From NCBI GenBank assembly GCA_030729785.1, contig JANQWS010000096.1, forward strand, positions 1 through 47,866: a DNA stretch of 47,866 bases, read 5' to 3'. A model generated the notes under the pieces. The model saw only the letters and a list, made by a program, of their open reading frames with translations. It was not told the DNA's origin and did not search any database. Both the position numbers and the translations under genes were made by a program. Shown piece after piece: positions 8,898-17,894 of the stretch; the first letter of the stretch is position 1, and each line of letters starts with the position of its first letter. This DNA is from Algoriphagus sp. (GTDB taxonomy: Bacteria > Bacteroidota > Bacteroidia > Cytophagales > Cyclobacteriaceae).

Positions 8898-9355
8898 TGC
8901 GTTATTTCCGGCTAATCGAAAATCTTCCAGGCCGAGACCCGCTCGGCTTCGGGATGGGACCTGGTCGCTGGAATGTCAACGGTACACCAGTTATCTATGC
9001 CAGCTCAGTTAGTGCCTTGAATTTTTTGGAGTTGCTATCCATCAAAGGTCCCATCGTCACCGAAAGTTCGTGGAAACTCGTAAGTCTAGAAGTGCTAGGA
9101 CCTATTCCCGAATTGGAAGTGGATGACCTTCCCATAAGTTGGAAAAATCGCCCTTATCCCAGAACAACTCAAGAATTGGGCTCCATCTGGGCGAAACGGG
9201 AACTCTCACCCTGTTTAAAAATTCCTTCCTGCCGCATTCCTTTGGCCAACTTTTATCAAGAACACAACCTCCTGATCAATCCCTTGCATCCCGAATTCAA
9301 GCAAAAAATAAAGGTGACAGACACCTGGGATGTGAGCTTTGAAGTCAACCGCTAA
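8897..9355 (+). CDS. RES-domain toxin (NAD-targeting family)
   Basis: A 152-residue protein fitting the RES family. An N-terminal Arg sits in MRYFRLIE and GRWNVNGTPVIYAS, a central Glu in ALNFLELL and a Ser in the C-terminal region, the three residues that name the domain. The GPGRWN-type and YASS strands are typical. Relatives deplete NAD+ by phosphorolysis or ADP-ribosylate housekeeping targets, and are neutralised by a ParS-type antitoxin as encoded directly upstream. The gene ends one base from the convergent coaX stop, so it is wedged tightly into the chromosome. Which chemistry applies here cannot be told from sequence. Confidence 0.87.
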   Translation: MRYFRLIENLPGRDPLGFGMGPGRWNVNGTPVIYASSVSALNFLELLSIKGPIVTESSWKLVSLEVLGPIPELEVDDLPISWKNRPYPRTTQELGSIWAKRELSPCLKIPSCRIPLANFYQEHNLLINPLHPEFKQKIKVTDTWDVSFEVNR

Positions 9356-9356
9356 C

Positions 9357-10127
9357 TCAAGAATTCGCCTCGGTAATCAAGCGCAAGCCATCCAAGGTGA
9401 GATTCCGATCCACGGCATCGAATGTCCCCTCCAAAGTGGTGAGTATAGACGAAAGCCCCCCAGTGGCCACTACTCGAAAGGAAAGCCCCGTTTCTACTTG
9501 AATGGCCTCCAACATTCCCTTGACCAATCCTGTATACCCATACAGCACCCCTGCCTGTATGGCATGAATGGTGTTCTTTCCTAGAGCTGATTCGGGCAAC
9601 TTGAGTTCCACTTCAGGCAATTTGGAAGTATTCATAAACAAGGCTTTGATGGCCGTTTGAAGTCCAGGAACAATATTCACCCCTAAAACTTCCCCACTGG
9701 AATCCACCGCAGTGAAAGTCAGCGCAGTTCCGAAATCCACCACAATAACCGGTTTCTGGTAGCGGGTGTAGGCAGCCATCACGTTACACATCAAGTCGGT
9801 GCCTATTTCATCGGGACGGTAGGTACGAACAGGAAGTTTTGCATAACTTTTTCCCTGAATCTGATAGGGAAGCTTGCCAAAAAACCCCTCACAAAATTGT
9901 TCAATGATGGGGTTAATTTCAGGTACCACGGAGCTAAAACCTATTTTTTCAATCTGACCTACCGTAATGCCGTGTTCCAAAAAATACAGGGGCACCTTTT
10001 TGCTGAGCTGCGCAATCAAGCGAGGAGTTTTAGTTTCCAAGCGAAATTGATTCGTCCAAATCCCACTCTTCGCATCGTAAAGTGCAAAAACCACATTGGA
10101 ATTGCCTGCATCTATCGCTAAAAACAT
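9357..10127 (-). CDS. coaX: Type III pantothenate kinase
   Basis: ATP-dependent phosphorylation of pantothenate, the first step of coenzyme A synthesis. With the ATG at 10127 the protein has 256 residues and opens MFLAIDAGNSN; the phosphate-binding DAGNSN is at 6-11. Further motifs are YRPDEIGTD at 103-111, VVDFGTALTF at 129-138 and VVATGGLSSIL in the last quarter, all typical of CoaX. A longer frame to 10169 adds 14 residues ahead of the canonical first strand and is not favoured. It faces the RES toxin tail to tail. Confidence 0.95.
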   Translation of the reverse strand: MFLAIDAGNSNVVFALYDAKSGIWTNQFRLETKTPRLIAQLSKKVPLYFLEHGITVGQIEKIGFSSVVPEINPIIEQFCEGFFGKLPYQIQGKSYAKLPVRTYRPDEIGTDLMCNVMAAYTRYQKPVIVVDFGTALTFTAVDSSGEVLGVNIVPGLQTAIKALFMNTSKLPEVELKLPESALGKNTIHAIQAGVLYGYTGLVKGMLEAIQVETGLSFRVVATGGLSSILTTLEGTFDAVDRNLTLDGLRLITEANS

Positions 10128-10197
10128 CTTCGTATCAAGTTTTGCATAAATTAGCCGCATAGAAACCAAATTAGCAACTCAACTCCCCAAAAATCAG

Positions 10198-10677
10198 ATG
10201 TATTCCTTGAAAGTAGGCCAGAAATCAGATCTTCCCCGAGTACTTGAACTCATCCAAGAGCTTGCGCTCTACGAAAAAGCACCCGAACAAGTCACCAATA
10301 CCTTGGAGCGTATGGAAAAAGAGGGGTTTGGCCCTCATCCCGTATACGAATTCTATGTATGCGTCAAAGATAGCAACCAAGAAATCATAGGCATTGCAGT
10401 GTATTACTACCGCTATTCGACCTGGAAAGGAAAGCGATTGTACCTAGAAGACATTGTAGTGACCGAATCAGAGCGTGGAAATGGCGCAGGCAAACTCCTT
10501 TTTGAACGGGTAATGGCCAAATCCCTGGAAGAGGACTGTAGCGGCATGATGTGGCAAGTACTCGATTGGAATGCCCCTGCCATTAATTTTTACAAGAAAT
10601 ATGGAGCCCTCCTAGAAGCAGGATGGCTAAATGCACACCTACAAGATTACGAAATCAAGAAATTACTCCATAAGTAA
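10198..10677 (+). CDS. GNAT-family N-acetyltransferase, SSAT-like
   Basis: A 159-residue GNAT fold. The acetyl-CoA pyrophosphate loop is RGNGAG at 93-98, preceded by the strand LYLEDIVV and followed by WQVLDWNAPAINFYKKYGA. The YYRYSTWKGKRLYLED segment is characteristic of spermidine/spermine N1-acetyltransferase-like (diamine acetyltransferase) members, so a small amine is a plausible substrate, though many relatives are uncharacterised. It is divergent from coaX, with starts about 70 bases apart. Confidence 0.88.
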   Translation: MYSLKVGQKSDLPRVLELIQELALYEKAPEQVTNTLERMEKEGFGPHPVYEFYVCVKDSNQEIIGIAVYYYRYSTWKGKRLYLEDIVVTESERGNGAGKLLFERVMAKSLEEDCSGMMWQVLDWNAPAINFYKKYGALLEAGWLNAHLQDYEIKKLLHK

Positions 10678-10726
10678 ACCCGGTTCAACATTCCTTTTCC
10701 TAATCCCTCCAGAAAAAAATTAAGAC

Positions 10727-10734
10727 TACCTTTG
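10727..10734 (+). promoter_or_regulatory. Bacteroidota -7 box for the pseudouridine synthase gene
   Basis: TACCTTTG is a perfect TAnnTTTG and ends only 4 bases before the ATG at 10739. If functional, transcription would begin at or within a few bases of the start codon, giving a leaderless mRNA. No clear TTG -33 element is present about 20 bases upstream. Confidence 0.5.
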
Positions 10735-10738
10735 TGCC

Positions 10739-11473
10739 ATGAAAACAAAACCGTTTAGCGTAGTCTACGAAGACAATCACCTCCTTGTGGTCAATAAGGC
10801 GGCTGGAATCTTAGTTCAGGGAGATAAGACCAAGGACAAAACCCTGACCGACTATTGCAGGGATTATATCGCCAAAAAATACGATAAACCTGGAGCTGTT
10901 TTCTTGCATCCCATCCACCGCTTGGATCGCCCAGTAAGTGGACTGGTGGCTTTTGCACGTACTTCTAAGGGTTTGGAACGCATGATGGAACTTTTCCGCA
11001 AGCGGGATATTCATAAGGTTTATTGGGCCCTAGTCAAACGAAGACCCAAAGAGGAACAAGGCAAACTGACCCACTGGCTGACCAAAGATGAAGTGAAAAA
11101 TTTTGTGACGGCACACGAGGAAGAAGTACCTGGCTCCCAAAAAGCCGAACTCAACTACAAGGTTCTCGGAAAACTCAACGACCACTGGCTACTTGAAGTA
11201 CGTCCCATCTCGGGTAGACCGCATCAAATTCGCGTGCAACTTGCTTCCATGGGCTGTCCTATTCGCGGAGATATCAAATACGGATTTGCCAAACCCAATC
11301 CTGATGCGAGCATCAACCTTCATGCCTTCCATTTGGTATTTACGCACCCCATCAAAAAGGAAAAAATCTTCCTTCGGGCAGCATTGCCCGAAACGGAGTT
11401 CTGGGAACAGTTCCTCGAATTTGAAACGATCAAAGCCAAGGATCAGCACTTGGATAATACCTTTTCGGGATAA
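10739..11473 (+). CDS. RluA-family RNA pseudouridine synthase
   Basis: A 244-residue protein without an S4 domain. The catalytic motif HRLDRPVSG carries the nucleophilic Asp at residue 63; KVYWALVKRRP and GRPHQIRVQLASMG complete the RluA fold. It isomerises uridine in rRNA or tRNA; the exact target (RluA, RluC/D or TruC type) cannot be decided. Its ATG sits almost on top of a -7 promoter box. Confidence 0.92.
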   Translation: MKTKPFSVVYEDNHLLVVNKAAGILVQGDKTKDKTLTDYCRDYIAKKYDKPGAVFLHPIHRLDRPVSGLVAFARTSKGLERMMELFRKRDIHKVYWALVKRRPKEEQGKLTHWLTKDEVKNFVTAHEEEVPGSQKAELNYKVLGKLNDHWLLEVRPISGRPHQIRVQLASMGCPIRGDIKYGFAKPNPDASINLHAFHLVFTHPIKKEKIFLRAALPETEFWEQFLEFETIKAKDQHLDNTFSG

Positions 11474-11480
11474 GAAGGAA

Positions 11481-11564
11481 AGTACGAGGTAAGAGGTACG
11501 AAATACGGTATTTAAAGTAATGTCGAACGCCGGACTCCGAATTTTGAACGCCGAATTCGGGAAA
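11481..11564. repeat. Heptad-period repeat block, TACGA/CCGAA type
   Basis: Starting 8 bases after the pseudouridine synthase stop, 12 successive 7-bp units stay in one register to 11564. Early units are AGTACGA, GGTACGA and AATACGG; later ones TCGAACG, CCGAATT, TTGAACG and CCGAATT. Units differ from each other, but position-specific bases recur every 7 bp. A 7-bp step is neither codon-like nor helical. I do not recognise a named family. Confidence 0.7.
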
Positions 11565-11589
11565 ACTTGTTTGTAGCGTCATAAGGCAT

Positions 11590-11631
11590 CTAAGTTGGCT
11601 CTTTTTTCTTGTCTCTTGGCTCTTGCTTCTC
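11590..11631. repeat. Heptad-period repeat block, CTCTT type
   Basis: Six consecutive 7-bp units in register, for example GGCTCTT at 11597 and again at 11618, with TTTTCTT and GTCTCTT between. It lies 25 bases after the previous block and just ahead of the lipoprotein gene at 11689, with a different unit. Confidence 0.6.
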
Positions 11632-11688
11632 AAATTAGCTCGTATTTCTACTGTATTTCGATTGTGTTTCTACCTAATTACAACCCCC

Positions 11689-12186
11689 ATGAAAAACTTC
11701 ATTTTTCTACTCAGTTTCCTACTTATCCTCAGTGCCTGTACCACGCAGAACTCTCCCAAAACCATCTACATCGTCCGTCATGCCGAAAAGCAACTCGAAG
11801 GCAATGATCCCGAACTGGCTTATGTAGGCGAAGTGCGTGCTAAAAAACTTGCTCAGATTTTAGAGAAAGAAGACATTAAACGGGTCTTGTCCACGGATTA
11901 TACACGAACTAAAAATACTGCGCAACCCACTGCAGATGCAGCTGGCTTGACTGTGGAAACCTACGATCCAAAAGATCAAGAAGCCCTGATTGCAGACTTA
12001 CGTATCAGTGAAGGCAATACCCTAATTGTTGGCCACAGCAATACAGTCAGCCAACTGGCCAATGCTTTTGTCAGTTCAGGCGAGCCCTTTGCGGATCTCA
12101 GCGACCTAGAGTACGACTACATCTATGTGGTGACCTTGGATAAAAATAGTTCCAAAGTCACTCGAAAGACCTACAAGGAATTTTAA
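11689..12186 (+). CDS. Histidine phosphatase family lipoprotein (SixA/phosphoglycerate-mutase fold)
   Basis: A 165-residue protein from the ATG at 11689. A short hydrophobic signal peptide ends in the lipobox LSAC with Cys17 as the lipidation site, so it is likely anchored to a membrane on the periplasmic side. The phosphohistidine motif IVRHAEK is at about 28-34, followed by the STDYTRTKNTAQPTADAA region and VGHSNTVSQ with the second catalytic His. It probably removes phosphate from a small molecule or protein; the substrate is unknown. A frame extending to 11623 would bury the signal peptide, so the later ATG is chosen. Confidence 0.88.
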   Translation: MKNFIFLLSFLLILSACTTQNSPKTIYIVRHAEKQLEGNDPELAYVGEVRAKKLAQILEKEDIKRVLSTDYTRTKNTAQPTADAAGLTVETYDPKDQEALIADLRISEGNTLIVGHSNTVSQLANAFVSSGEPFADLSDLEYDYIYVVTLDKNSSKVTRKTYKEF

Positions 12187-12327
12187 TCACTACGGTGGAG
12201 GCTGCGCCCATGCGCTAGTCTGAAAGTTTTTTTCTGTCTCATTGGCAGTCTTCCCATTTTTGCATTTAGGACCTTTTTCCTTCATTTTTTGCAACGAGAT
12301 CAGTACATTTCGAGAAGGCAGTTCCAA

Positions 12328-13896
12328 ATGAATCGAGAAAAAAACCTACAACAGTTACAAGAAAAAACCAAGGTCTGGGACATCGCTGTCATTGGTGGTG
12401 GAGCTTCGGGCTTGGGAGTGGCACTGGATGCGGTATCCCGGGGCCTTTCAGTGGTACTGGTAGACAAGGCCGATTTTGCCAAAGGCACCTCAAGCAGAAG
12501 TACCAAATTGCTTCACGGAGGTGTTCGTTATTTGGCGCAAGGGCAAATTTCCTTGGTTTTTGAAGCCCTAAAGGAAAGGGGACTTCTCCTAAAAAACGCC
12601 CCACACCTCAGCCAAAATCAATCCTTTCTCATCCCCATTTACTCTTGGTGGGACCGAATTCAATACAGCATTGGACTAAAACTATACGATTGGATGGCAG
12701 GGAGACTGAACCTTGGTCCCTCCAAATTCATCCCGAAAAAACAAGCACTTCTCCGAATTCCTACCCTCCAGCCTACTGGACTCATGGGAGCAGTCACTTA
12801 CCAGGATGGACAGTTTGACGATGCCCGACTCGCCATCCACCTGGCACAAACAGCAGATGACCTCGGGGCCTGCTTACTCAACTACACCAAAGTCACTGGG
12901 CTCACCAAAGATTCCCAAGGCAAAATCTCAGGATTGACCGTTCGGGATCTGAACGCAAAAAAATCCTACTCGCTACTTGCAAAAATGGTGGTCAATGCCA
13001 CCGGAGTTTTTGCAGATAAAATTCTTCAACTCGACAACCCCTCTGCCCCAAAAACCATACAACCTAGTCAGGGAATTCACCTGGTCCTTGACTTGAGTTT
13101 TTTGGGAGGAGAAGACGCACTTATGATTCCCAAAACCAAGGATGGTCGCGTATTATTTGGGGTCCCTTGGCACAACAAACTCCTCTTAGGAACCACCGAT
13201 ACGATTCGAGAAAAAGCAAAATTAGAACCCAAAGCCTTGGAAAAAGAAATTGACTTTGTCCTCGAAACTGCCGGTGCTTACCTCACCAAAAAACCGGAAC
13301 GAAAAGATGTCAAGGCGGTATTTGCAGGATTAAGGCCGCTAGCTAGGCCCGAGGAGGGCAGTACCAAAACCAAAGAAATCTCACGCTCTCATAAAATTAT
13401 CTGTTCCCCGAGTGGGCTAGTATCCCTAACCGGAGGGAAGTGGACTACCTTCCGGAAAATGGGAGAAGACACGCTCAATTACTTTACCCAAATAACGGGG
13501 CAGTCCGTTTCCGCTAGCACCAGTGCAACTCAAAAAATTCATGGTTTTTCAAAAAAAACTCCCTCAGGACACTGGGCAGTATATGGAACAGATGCCAAAA
13601 AAATAAAAGCACTTGCCAACCAACAGCCTGAGCTAAAAGAATGCATTCATCCTCACTACCCCGCGATACTTGCCGAAGTGGTATGGGCCTGCCAACACGA
13701 AATGGCGCTCACCCTAGAGGATGTGCTCTCTCGACGAATTCGACTTTTGATACTCGATACAGCTGCTGCCCTCAGCAGTGCAGAAAAAGTAGCGCAGCTC
13801 ATGGCTACCACCCTGCAAAAAGACGAGGCCTGGGTTCAAACTGAATTGACTAATTTTAAAAAGATAGCAGAAAAATATTTGATCTCAATGCACTAA
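12328..13896 (+). CDS. glpD: Aerobic glycerol-3-phosphate dehydrogenase
   Basis: FAD enzyme oxidising glycerol 3-phosphate to dihydroxyacetone phosphate and feeding electrons to the quinone pool. From the ATG at 12328 it has 522 residues; the FAD motif is IGGGASGLG at 22-30, followed by SSRSTKLLHGGVRYL (the conserved GlpD substrate-side segment), the GVPW strand, GLRPLAR and the C-terminal TGGKWTTFRKM. A TTG-initiated extension to 12289 exists but adds nothing recognisable. It is the first gene of glpD-glpK-glpF. Confidence 0.95.
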   Translation: MNREKNLQQLQEKTKVWDIAVIGGGASGLGVALDAVSRGLSVVLVDKADFAKGTSSRSTKLLHGGVRYLAQGQISLVFEALKERGLLLKNAPHLSQNQSFLIPIYSWWDRIQYSIGLKLYDWMAGRLNLGPSKFIPKKQALLRIPTLQPTGLMGAVTYQDGQFDDARLAIHLAQTADDLGACLLNYTKVTGLTKDSQGKISGLTVRDLNAKKSYSLLAKMVVNATGVFADKILQLDNPSAPKTIQPSQGIHLVLDLSFLGGEDALMIPKTKDGRVLFGVPWHNKLLLGTTDTIREKAKLEPKALEKEIDFVLETAGAYLTKKPERKDVKAVFAGLRPLARPEEGSTKTKEISRSHKIICSPSGLVSLTGGKWTTFRKMGEDTLNYFTQITGQSVSASTSATQKIHGFSKKTPSGHWAVYGTDAKKIKALANQQPELKECIHPHYPAILAEVVWACQHEMALTLEDVLSRRIRLLILDTAAALSSAEKVAQLMATTLQKDEAWVQTELTNFKKIAEKYLISMH

Positions 13897-13932
13897 CTTC
13901 CAGTTACAACCACTTACAACCCAACACCCAAA

Positions 13933-15432
13933 ATGCCTGCCAATAAACCCTATATTTTAGCCTTAGACCAAGGTACTACCAGTTCCCGAGCCTTGATTTT
14001 CAATCAAAAAGGAGAGATTGTCTCCCTGGCTCAGAAGGAATTTACCCAATTCTTCCCCCAGCAAGGGTGGGTAGAGCACGATCCAGAAGAAATCTGGTCC
14101 AGCCAGTCTACCGTGCTGATGGAATCCTTGCTTCAAAAATCTATACGTCCCGACCAAGTGGCTGCCATCGGCATCACCAATCAGCGAGAAACCACCCTTG
14201 TGTGGGATCGAAAGACAGGCAAAGCCCTCTACAATGCGATTGTCTGGCAGGACCGACGTACCGCAGCCTATTGCGATATGCTGAAAGAAAAAGGGGTGGC
14301 GAATCTAATCGCAGAAAAAACAGGCTTAGTCATTGATGCCTACTTCTCTGCCACCAAAATACGATGGATCCTAGACCAAGTGCCTGGAGCGCAGCAGCGC
14401 GCTGAAGCAGGAGAACTGGCTTTTGGAACAGTGGACTCCTGGCTAATTTGGAAATTAACCGGAGGAAAAAGTCACTTGACCGACATCACCAATGCCAGTC
14501 GGACGCTACTCTTCAACATCCATACCCAACAATGGGATGAGGAGCTACTTGATCTTTTTAATATCCCTAGCTCTATGCTCCCAGAAGTAAGAAGTTGCAG
14601 TGAGGTATTTACCGAGACGGCAGGCGACGTACTCAATACCAAAATCCCCATTGCCGGCGTAGCCGGGGACCAGCAAGCAGCACTTTTTGGGCAACTTTGC
14701 ACCCAGCCAGGAATGGCAAAAACCACCTACGGCACCGGTTGCTTTCTGGTGATGAATACTGGAAAAGAAGCTGTTCGCTCCCAAAATCAGCTATTGACAA
14801 CGGTGGCATGGAAGATTGGAAATGAAATCAATTACGCCTTGGAAGGGTCGGTATTTATCGGCGGGGCGGCCATCCAATGGCTACGAGATGGCCTAAAGCT
14901 ATTCTCAGATGCCAAGGAAACCGAAAAGCTGGCCACCAGCGTCCCTGGCAACGATGGGGTTTATTTTGTTCCTGCCCTTGCTGGATTGGGAGCACCGCAC
15001 TGGGATCAACAGGCCCGAGGAGCCTTTTTTGGGATTACCCGAGGTACGACCACAGCACATTTCACTCGAGCTGCTTTGGAAGCAGTAGCGTACCAGGTCT
15101 TCGATGTCTTGAAGGCTATGGAAAAGGATTCGGGAAAGCCTACGCAAGAGCTTCGAGTCGATGGTGGAGCCACCGCCAATAATTTTCTGATGCAGTTTCA
15201 AAGTGACTTGTTGGATTGTGAGATCAAGCGTCCAAAGATTATTGAAACCACCGCACTTGGGGCTGCATTTTTAGCAGGCTTGGCAGTAGGCTTCTGGAAA
15301 GATCAGGAGGAACTCCAAAAACTATGGCAGCCAGACAAGACCTTTTCTCCTGCAATGGAGGATAGCAAAAGAGAAAAATTAGTGCATTTTTGGCATAAAG
15401 CAGTTGAAAGAACTAAAAACTGGGAAGAATGA
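13933..15432 (+). CDS. glpK: Glycerol kinase
   Basis: FGGY-family kinase of 499 residues phosphorylating glycerol to glycerol 3-phosphate. The ATP-binding start DQGTTSSRA is at 12-20, [11 protein letters not shown] follows, as do ITNQRET and the second-domain phosphate motif [23 protein letters not shown] and [15 protein letters not shown] near the end are family signatures. It sits 36 bases after glpD and overlaps glpF by ATGA, so the three genes are co-translated. Confidence 0.97.
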   Translation: MPANKPYILALDQGTTSSRALIFNQKGEIVSLAQKEFTQFFPQQGWVEHDPEEIWSSQSTVLMESLLQKSIRPDQVAAIGITNQRETTLVWDRKTGKALYNAIVWQDRRTAAYCDMLKEKGVANLIAEKTGLVIDAYFSATKIRWILDQVPGAQQRAEAGELAFGTVDSWLIWKLTGGKSHLTDITNASRTLLFNIHTQQWDEELLDLFNIPSSMLPEVRSCSEVFTETAGDVLNTKIPIAGVAGDQQAALFGQLCTQPGMAKTTYGTGCFLVMNTGKEAVRSQNQLLTTVAWKIGNEINYALEGSVFIGGAAIQWLRDGLKLFSDAKETEKLATSVPGNDGVYFVPALAGLGAPHWDQQARGAFFGITRGTTTAHFTRAALEAVAYQVFDVLKAMEKDSGKPTQELRVDGGATANNFLMQFQSDLLDCEIKRPKIIETTALGAAFLAGLAVGFWKDQEELQKLWQPDKTFSPAMEDSKREKLVHFWHKAVERTKNWEE

Positions 15433-16163
15433 ATCCATTAGTAGCAGAATGTATTGGAACGGCCTTAATTCTCTTGTTGGGAACAGGAGTGGTGGCCAAT
15501 GTGATTTTACCGGGAACTAAAGGGAATGGTGCGGGCCTGATTGCCATCACCACAGCCTGGGCTTTGGCGGTATTTTGCGGCGTAGTGGTGGCAGGGCCCT
15601 ACAGTGGTGCCCACCTCAATCCAGCAGTTACCATCGGATTGGCCGCAGTAGGAAAATTTGACTGGGCGCTTGCCCCCGGGTATATTTTAGCACAACTCGC
15701 AGGAGCTATGGTTGGATCAGGATTGGCTTGGGCCATGTACCGACATCATTTTGACATGACGGATGATCCTGGATTGAAGCGAGGGGTCTTTTGTACAGAT
15801 CCTACGGTACGGAATTTTTCAACTAGCGTGCTCTCTGAAGCACTTGGAACATTTGTTTTGGTCTATGTTATCCTTTACATCGCAGGAGCTCAATTGGAAA
15901 GTCCAGATCAAACCCCTATTGGATTAGGCTCTATCGGCGCAATTCCTGTCGCTTTTTTAGTTTGGGCAATCGGTTTGGCTTTAGGGGGCACCACAGGCTA
16001 TGCCATCAACCCTGCCCGAGACCTAGGTCCTAGAATCATGCATCAATTCCTGCCTATCAAAGGCAAGGGAGACTCAGATTGGGGCTATGCTTGGGTACCC
16101 GTTGTGGGGCCCATCCTAGGTGCGCTTTTGGCTGCAGGATTGTTTCTTGCAGTAGGAAACTAG
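15429..16163 (+). CDS. glpF: Glycerol facilitator (aquaglyceroporin)
   Basis: A 244-residue MIP-family channel with six hydrophobic segments and two half-helix motifs: HLNPAVTIG with NPA at 64-66 and [10 protein letters not shown] with NPA at 195-197. The Asp after NPAR and the large GxxY-free pore region are typical of glycerol-conducting GlpF rather than water-only AqpZ. It imports glycerol for the kinase and dehydrogenase encoded upstream. The ATGA overlap with glpK fixes the start. Confidence 0.95.
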   Translation: MNPLVAECIGTALILLLGTGVVANVILPGTKGNGAGLIAITTAWALAVFCGVVVAGPYSGAHLNPAVTIGLAAVGKFDWALAPGYILAQLAGAMVGSGLAWAMYRHHFDMTDDPGLKRGVFCTDPTVRNFSTSVLSEALGTFVLVYVILYIAGAQLESPDQTPIGLGSIGAIPVAFLVWAIGLALGGTTGYAINPARDLGPRIMHQFLPIKGKGDSDWGYAWVPVVGPILGALLAAGLFLAVGN

Positions 16164-16223
16164 TTTAAAAAAAATTCAAAGAATCATCAAACAAGAGTTT
16201 AATATTTCAACTCATAAATTAAT

Positions 16224-16267
16224 AAACCACAGAGGTACATAGAAAAACTATGTGCCTCTGTGGTTTT
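16224..16267 (+). terminator. Strong intrinsic terminator after glpF
   Basis: A 19-bp stem, AAACCACAGAGGTACATAG at 16224-16242 and its complement at 16248-16266 with one G.U pair, closes a 5-A loop and runs into TTTTCTTCT. It lies about 60 bases past the glpF stop and 27 bases from the end of the convergent downstream gene. It could work in both directions. Confidence 0.85.
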
Positions 16268-16293
16268 CTTCTAAAATGGTTGAACAAAAAAGC

Positions 16294-16908
16294 CTAATCC
16301 CGTACCTGTTCTCCAATCCAAAAAATCCCCGTACTGGAGAAATTAGAAATGCCTTCAGGGACCTCCAATTGAGTCAAATAGCAAACAGGGAAAAGCAAGG
16401 GTCCCTCGGAATTGGACACCTCCACGGGTTGATTTTCAATTGCCAAAAGCCGGATTTCAGTAGGAGCAAACCACTTGGTAAACTTCCTTCCCTTGACCGG
16501 ATAGTATTTCCAGTCCCCATCCACCACAGTCAAATCTAGCTTTTGGGTGAACGCTTCCAATTCCTGGTGTTTTTGGTGGTCAAAACCCACCAAATGCACT
16601 CCTTTGTGTTGGGAGGCTAGGAGGTAATGGATTCCTTCCTCCAAAATAGTTCTAGTCAAAACTGTTAAAAAACGAAGTGGATACTGCTCTTCCAATAAGT
16701 GCCTATTTTCCTTTTGGAAATCTAAAGTACCCAAAACCACATCAATTTTTATTCCCCAACTGAGTACGACCTCCACTGCTTCTTGAGCGACCAGCAAAGT
16801 GGGGGACCATTCTAGTAGTGGGGCCACTGTCTCAAAAGAAATGCCTTTCACCGCTAGAATAAATACGGCTGGCTCCTGTTGCTCTTTGACAAAATGATGG
16901 CTAGACAT
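16294..16908 (-). CDS. Thiamine-pyrophosphokinase-like protein, active-site residues apparently lost
   Basis: A 204-residue protein from the ATG at 16908, which shares its A with the dipeptidase stop (TGATG). The layout resembles Bacteroidota thiamine diphosphokinase: an N-terminal MSSHH, the segment WSPTLLVAQEAVEVVLSWGI, then IDVVLGTLDF where active enzymes have a GDxD-type motif, and a C-terminal part with KFTKWFAPTEIRLL. The Asp-rich substrate and metal motifs I would expect (GD.D, DKTD, RADH) read here as GTLD, TRTI and FDHQ. I infer a divergent, perhaps non-catalytic member. The family call is from memory of the family's shape and is uncertain. It is transcribed with the M19 dipeptidase. 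Confidence 0.5.
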   Translation of the reverse strand: MSSHHFVKEQQEPAVFILAVKGISFETVAPLLEWSPTLLVAQEAVEVVLSWGIKIDVVLGTLDFQKENRHLLEEQYPLRFLTVLTRTILEEGIHYLLASQHKGVHLVGFDHQKHQELEAFTQKLDLTVVDGDWKYYPVKGRKFTKWFAPTEIRLLAIENQPVEVSNSEGPLLFPVCYLTQLEVPEGISNFSSTGIFWIGEQVRD

Positions 16909-17894
16909 CAGCTCCAAAGGTTTTGGTAAAAGCGAAACACATTTTCATAAGCTAATTTTTGCAACTGCCCCTGTGCCAGTTCCTGACTCAAAAGGGAAAG
17001 GATACTGGGGTACTTACTTGCATTTTCAGCCAAAGGAAAATAAATAGGATGACGGCTCTCGTCTGGAAAATCCTTTGTGTAAAAAAAGTCTGCCCCAAAA
17101 GCAATGGTCTGCTCACTGAGCCTGGAGCCATAGAGCAAGTGTTCCATCAATCTCTCTGGCTGCTCACTATCCAAAAAGGCCCGCAGAAAATTGACCCCAA
17201 TGATTCCTCCACGATGAATGATCTCCTGGGCAAATTCATCTGTCAAATTTCGCTTATGATTCCAAATACTCCGGAAATTGGAGTGGCTGGCTAAAATGGG
17301 AATGGAAAGCTGATTCCCGTCAATGTAATTCAATATCCCCGCTGCCAAAAGGTCCGAAGTATGCGAAAGATCAACCGGAATCTGCTTCCCTGCCAGGTAG
17401 TCAAGTAGGCGTTTGCCATCGGCTTTCAATCCAATACCTTCGGTGTAATTCCCCCCTCCAAAACGATTTTCGGTATGGTGGGTGAGGCTGATGTAGGCGA
17501 GTTTACCCACCTTTTCCAATATATTATCAAACTGGGTATAGATTTCAGACCAAGTAGCCGATGGAGTGCCAAGCCCAGCAGCATTCTCAATGGATGCAAT
17601 GATTCCCAGTTGCTCAGTACTCACTAACTTCTGCTGAAAGGCTGCATCCCATCGGCAAACCGTTTCGGGATGGTCTTCAAGCAGCTTCACAAAGAGGTCC
17701 GCCTGCCGACTTGCCAACTCCATACTTTCGGGGTGCACGTCCGTGTAGATGGCCAGCACCTGTGCCCGTACTCCACCGGCTTTCAACCAGGGGAAAGCAC
17801 AGGGGATTTGATTCGGGTCAAAAGGATCTGCATTTGGAACCTTTGCCAAAAAAGACAATAAATCACAGTGCAAGTCTGCAACGGGAAAATTCAT
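16908..17894 (-). CDS. M19 membrane-dipeptidase family metallopeptidase
   Basis: A 328-residue TIM-barrel zinc hydrolase. The first metal motif is DLHCD (His9, Asp11), the bridging Glu is in IASIENAAGL, and the later His ligands lie in VDLSHTSD and ILASHSNFRS. HHTENRFGGGNY is also family-typical. There is no signal peptide, so it is likely cytoplasmic despite the family name. It would cleave dipeptides. A second, only distantly similar M19 protein is encoded at 34336-35406. Confidence 0.92.
   Translation of the reverse strand: MNFPVADLHCDLLSFLAKVPNADPFDPNQIPCAFPWLKAGGVRAQVLAIYTDVHPESMELASRQADLFVKLLEDHPETVCRWDAAFQQKLVSTEQLGIIASIENAAGLGTPSATWSEIYTQFDNILEKVGKLAYISLTHHTENRFGGGNYTEGIGLKADGKRLLDYLAGKQIPVDLSHTSDLLAAGILNYIDGNQLSIPILASHSNFRSIWNHKRNLTDEFAQEIIHRGGIIGVNFLRAFLDSEQPERLMEHLLYGSRLSEQTIAFGADFFYTKDFPDESRHPIYFPLAENASKYPSILSLLSQELAQGQLQKLAYENVFRFYQNLWS

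Noticed and set aside
12204-12236. GCGC hairpin followed by a T-run after the histidine phosphatase gene
   Set aside because: The stem is only 4 bp and the T-run is more than 10 bases away; too weak to call.
16224-16267. Mobile-element end or small RNA
   Set aside because: Position, single long stem and T-run fit a terminator; no second copy is in the window.
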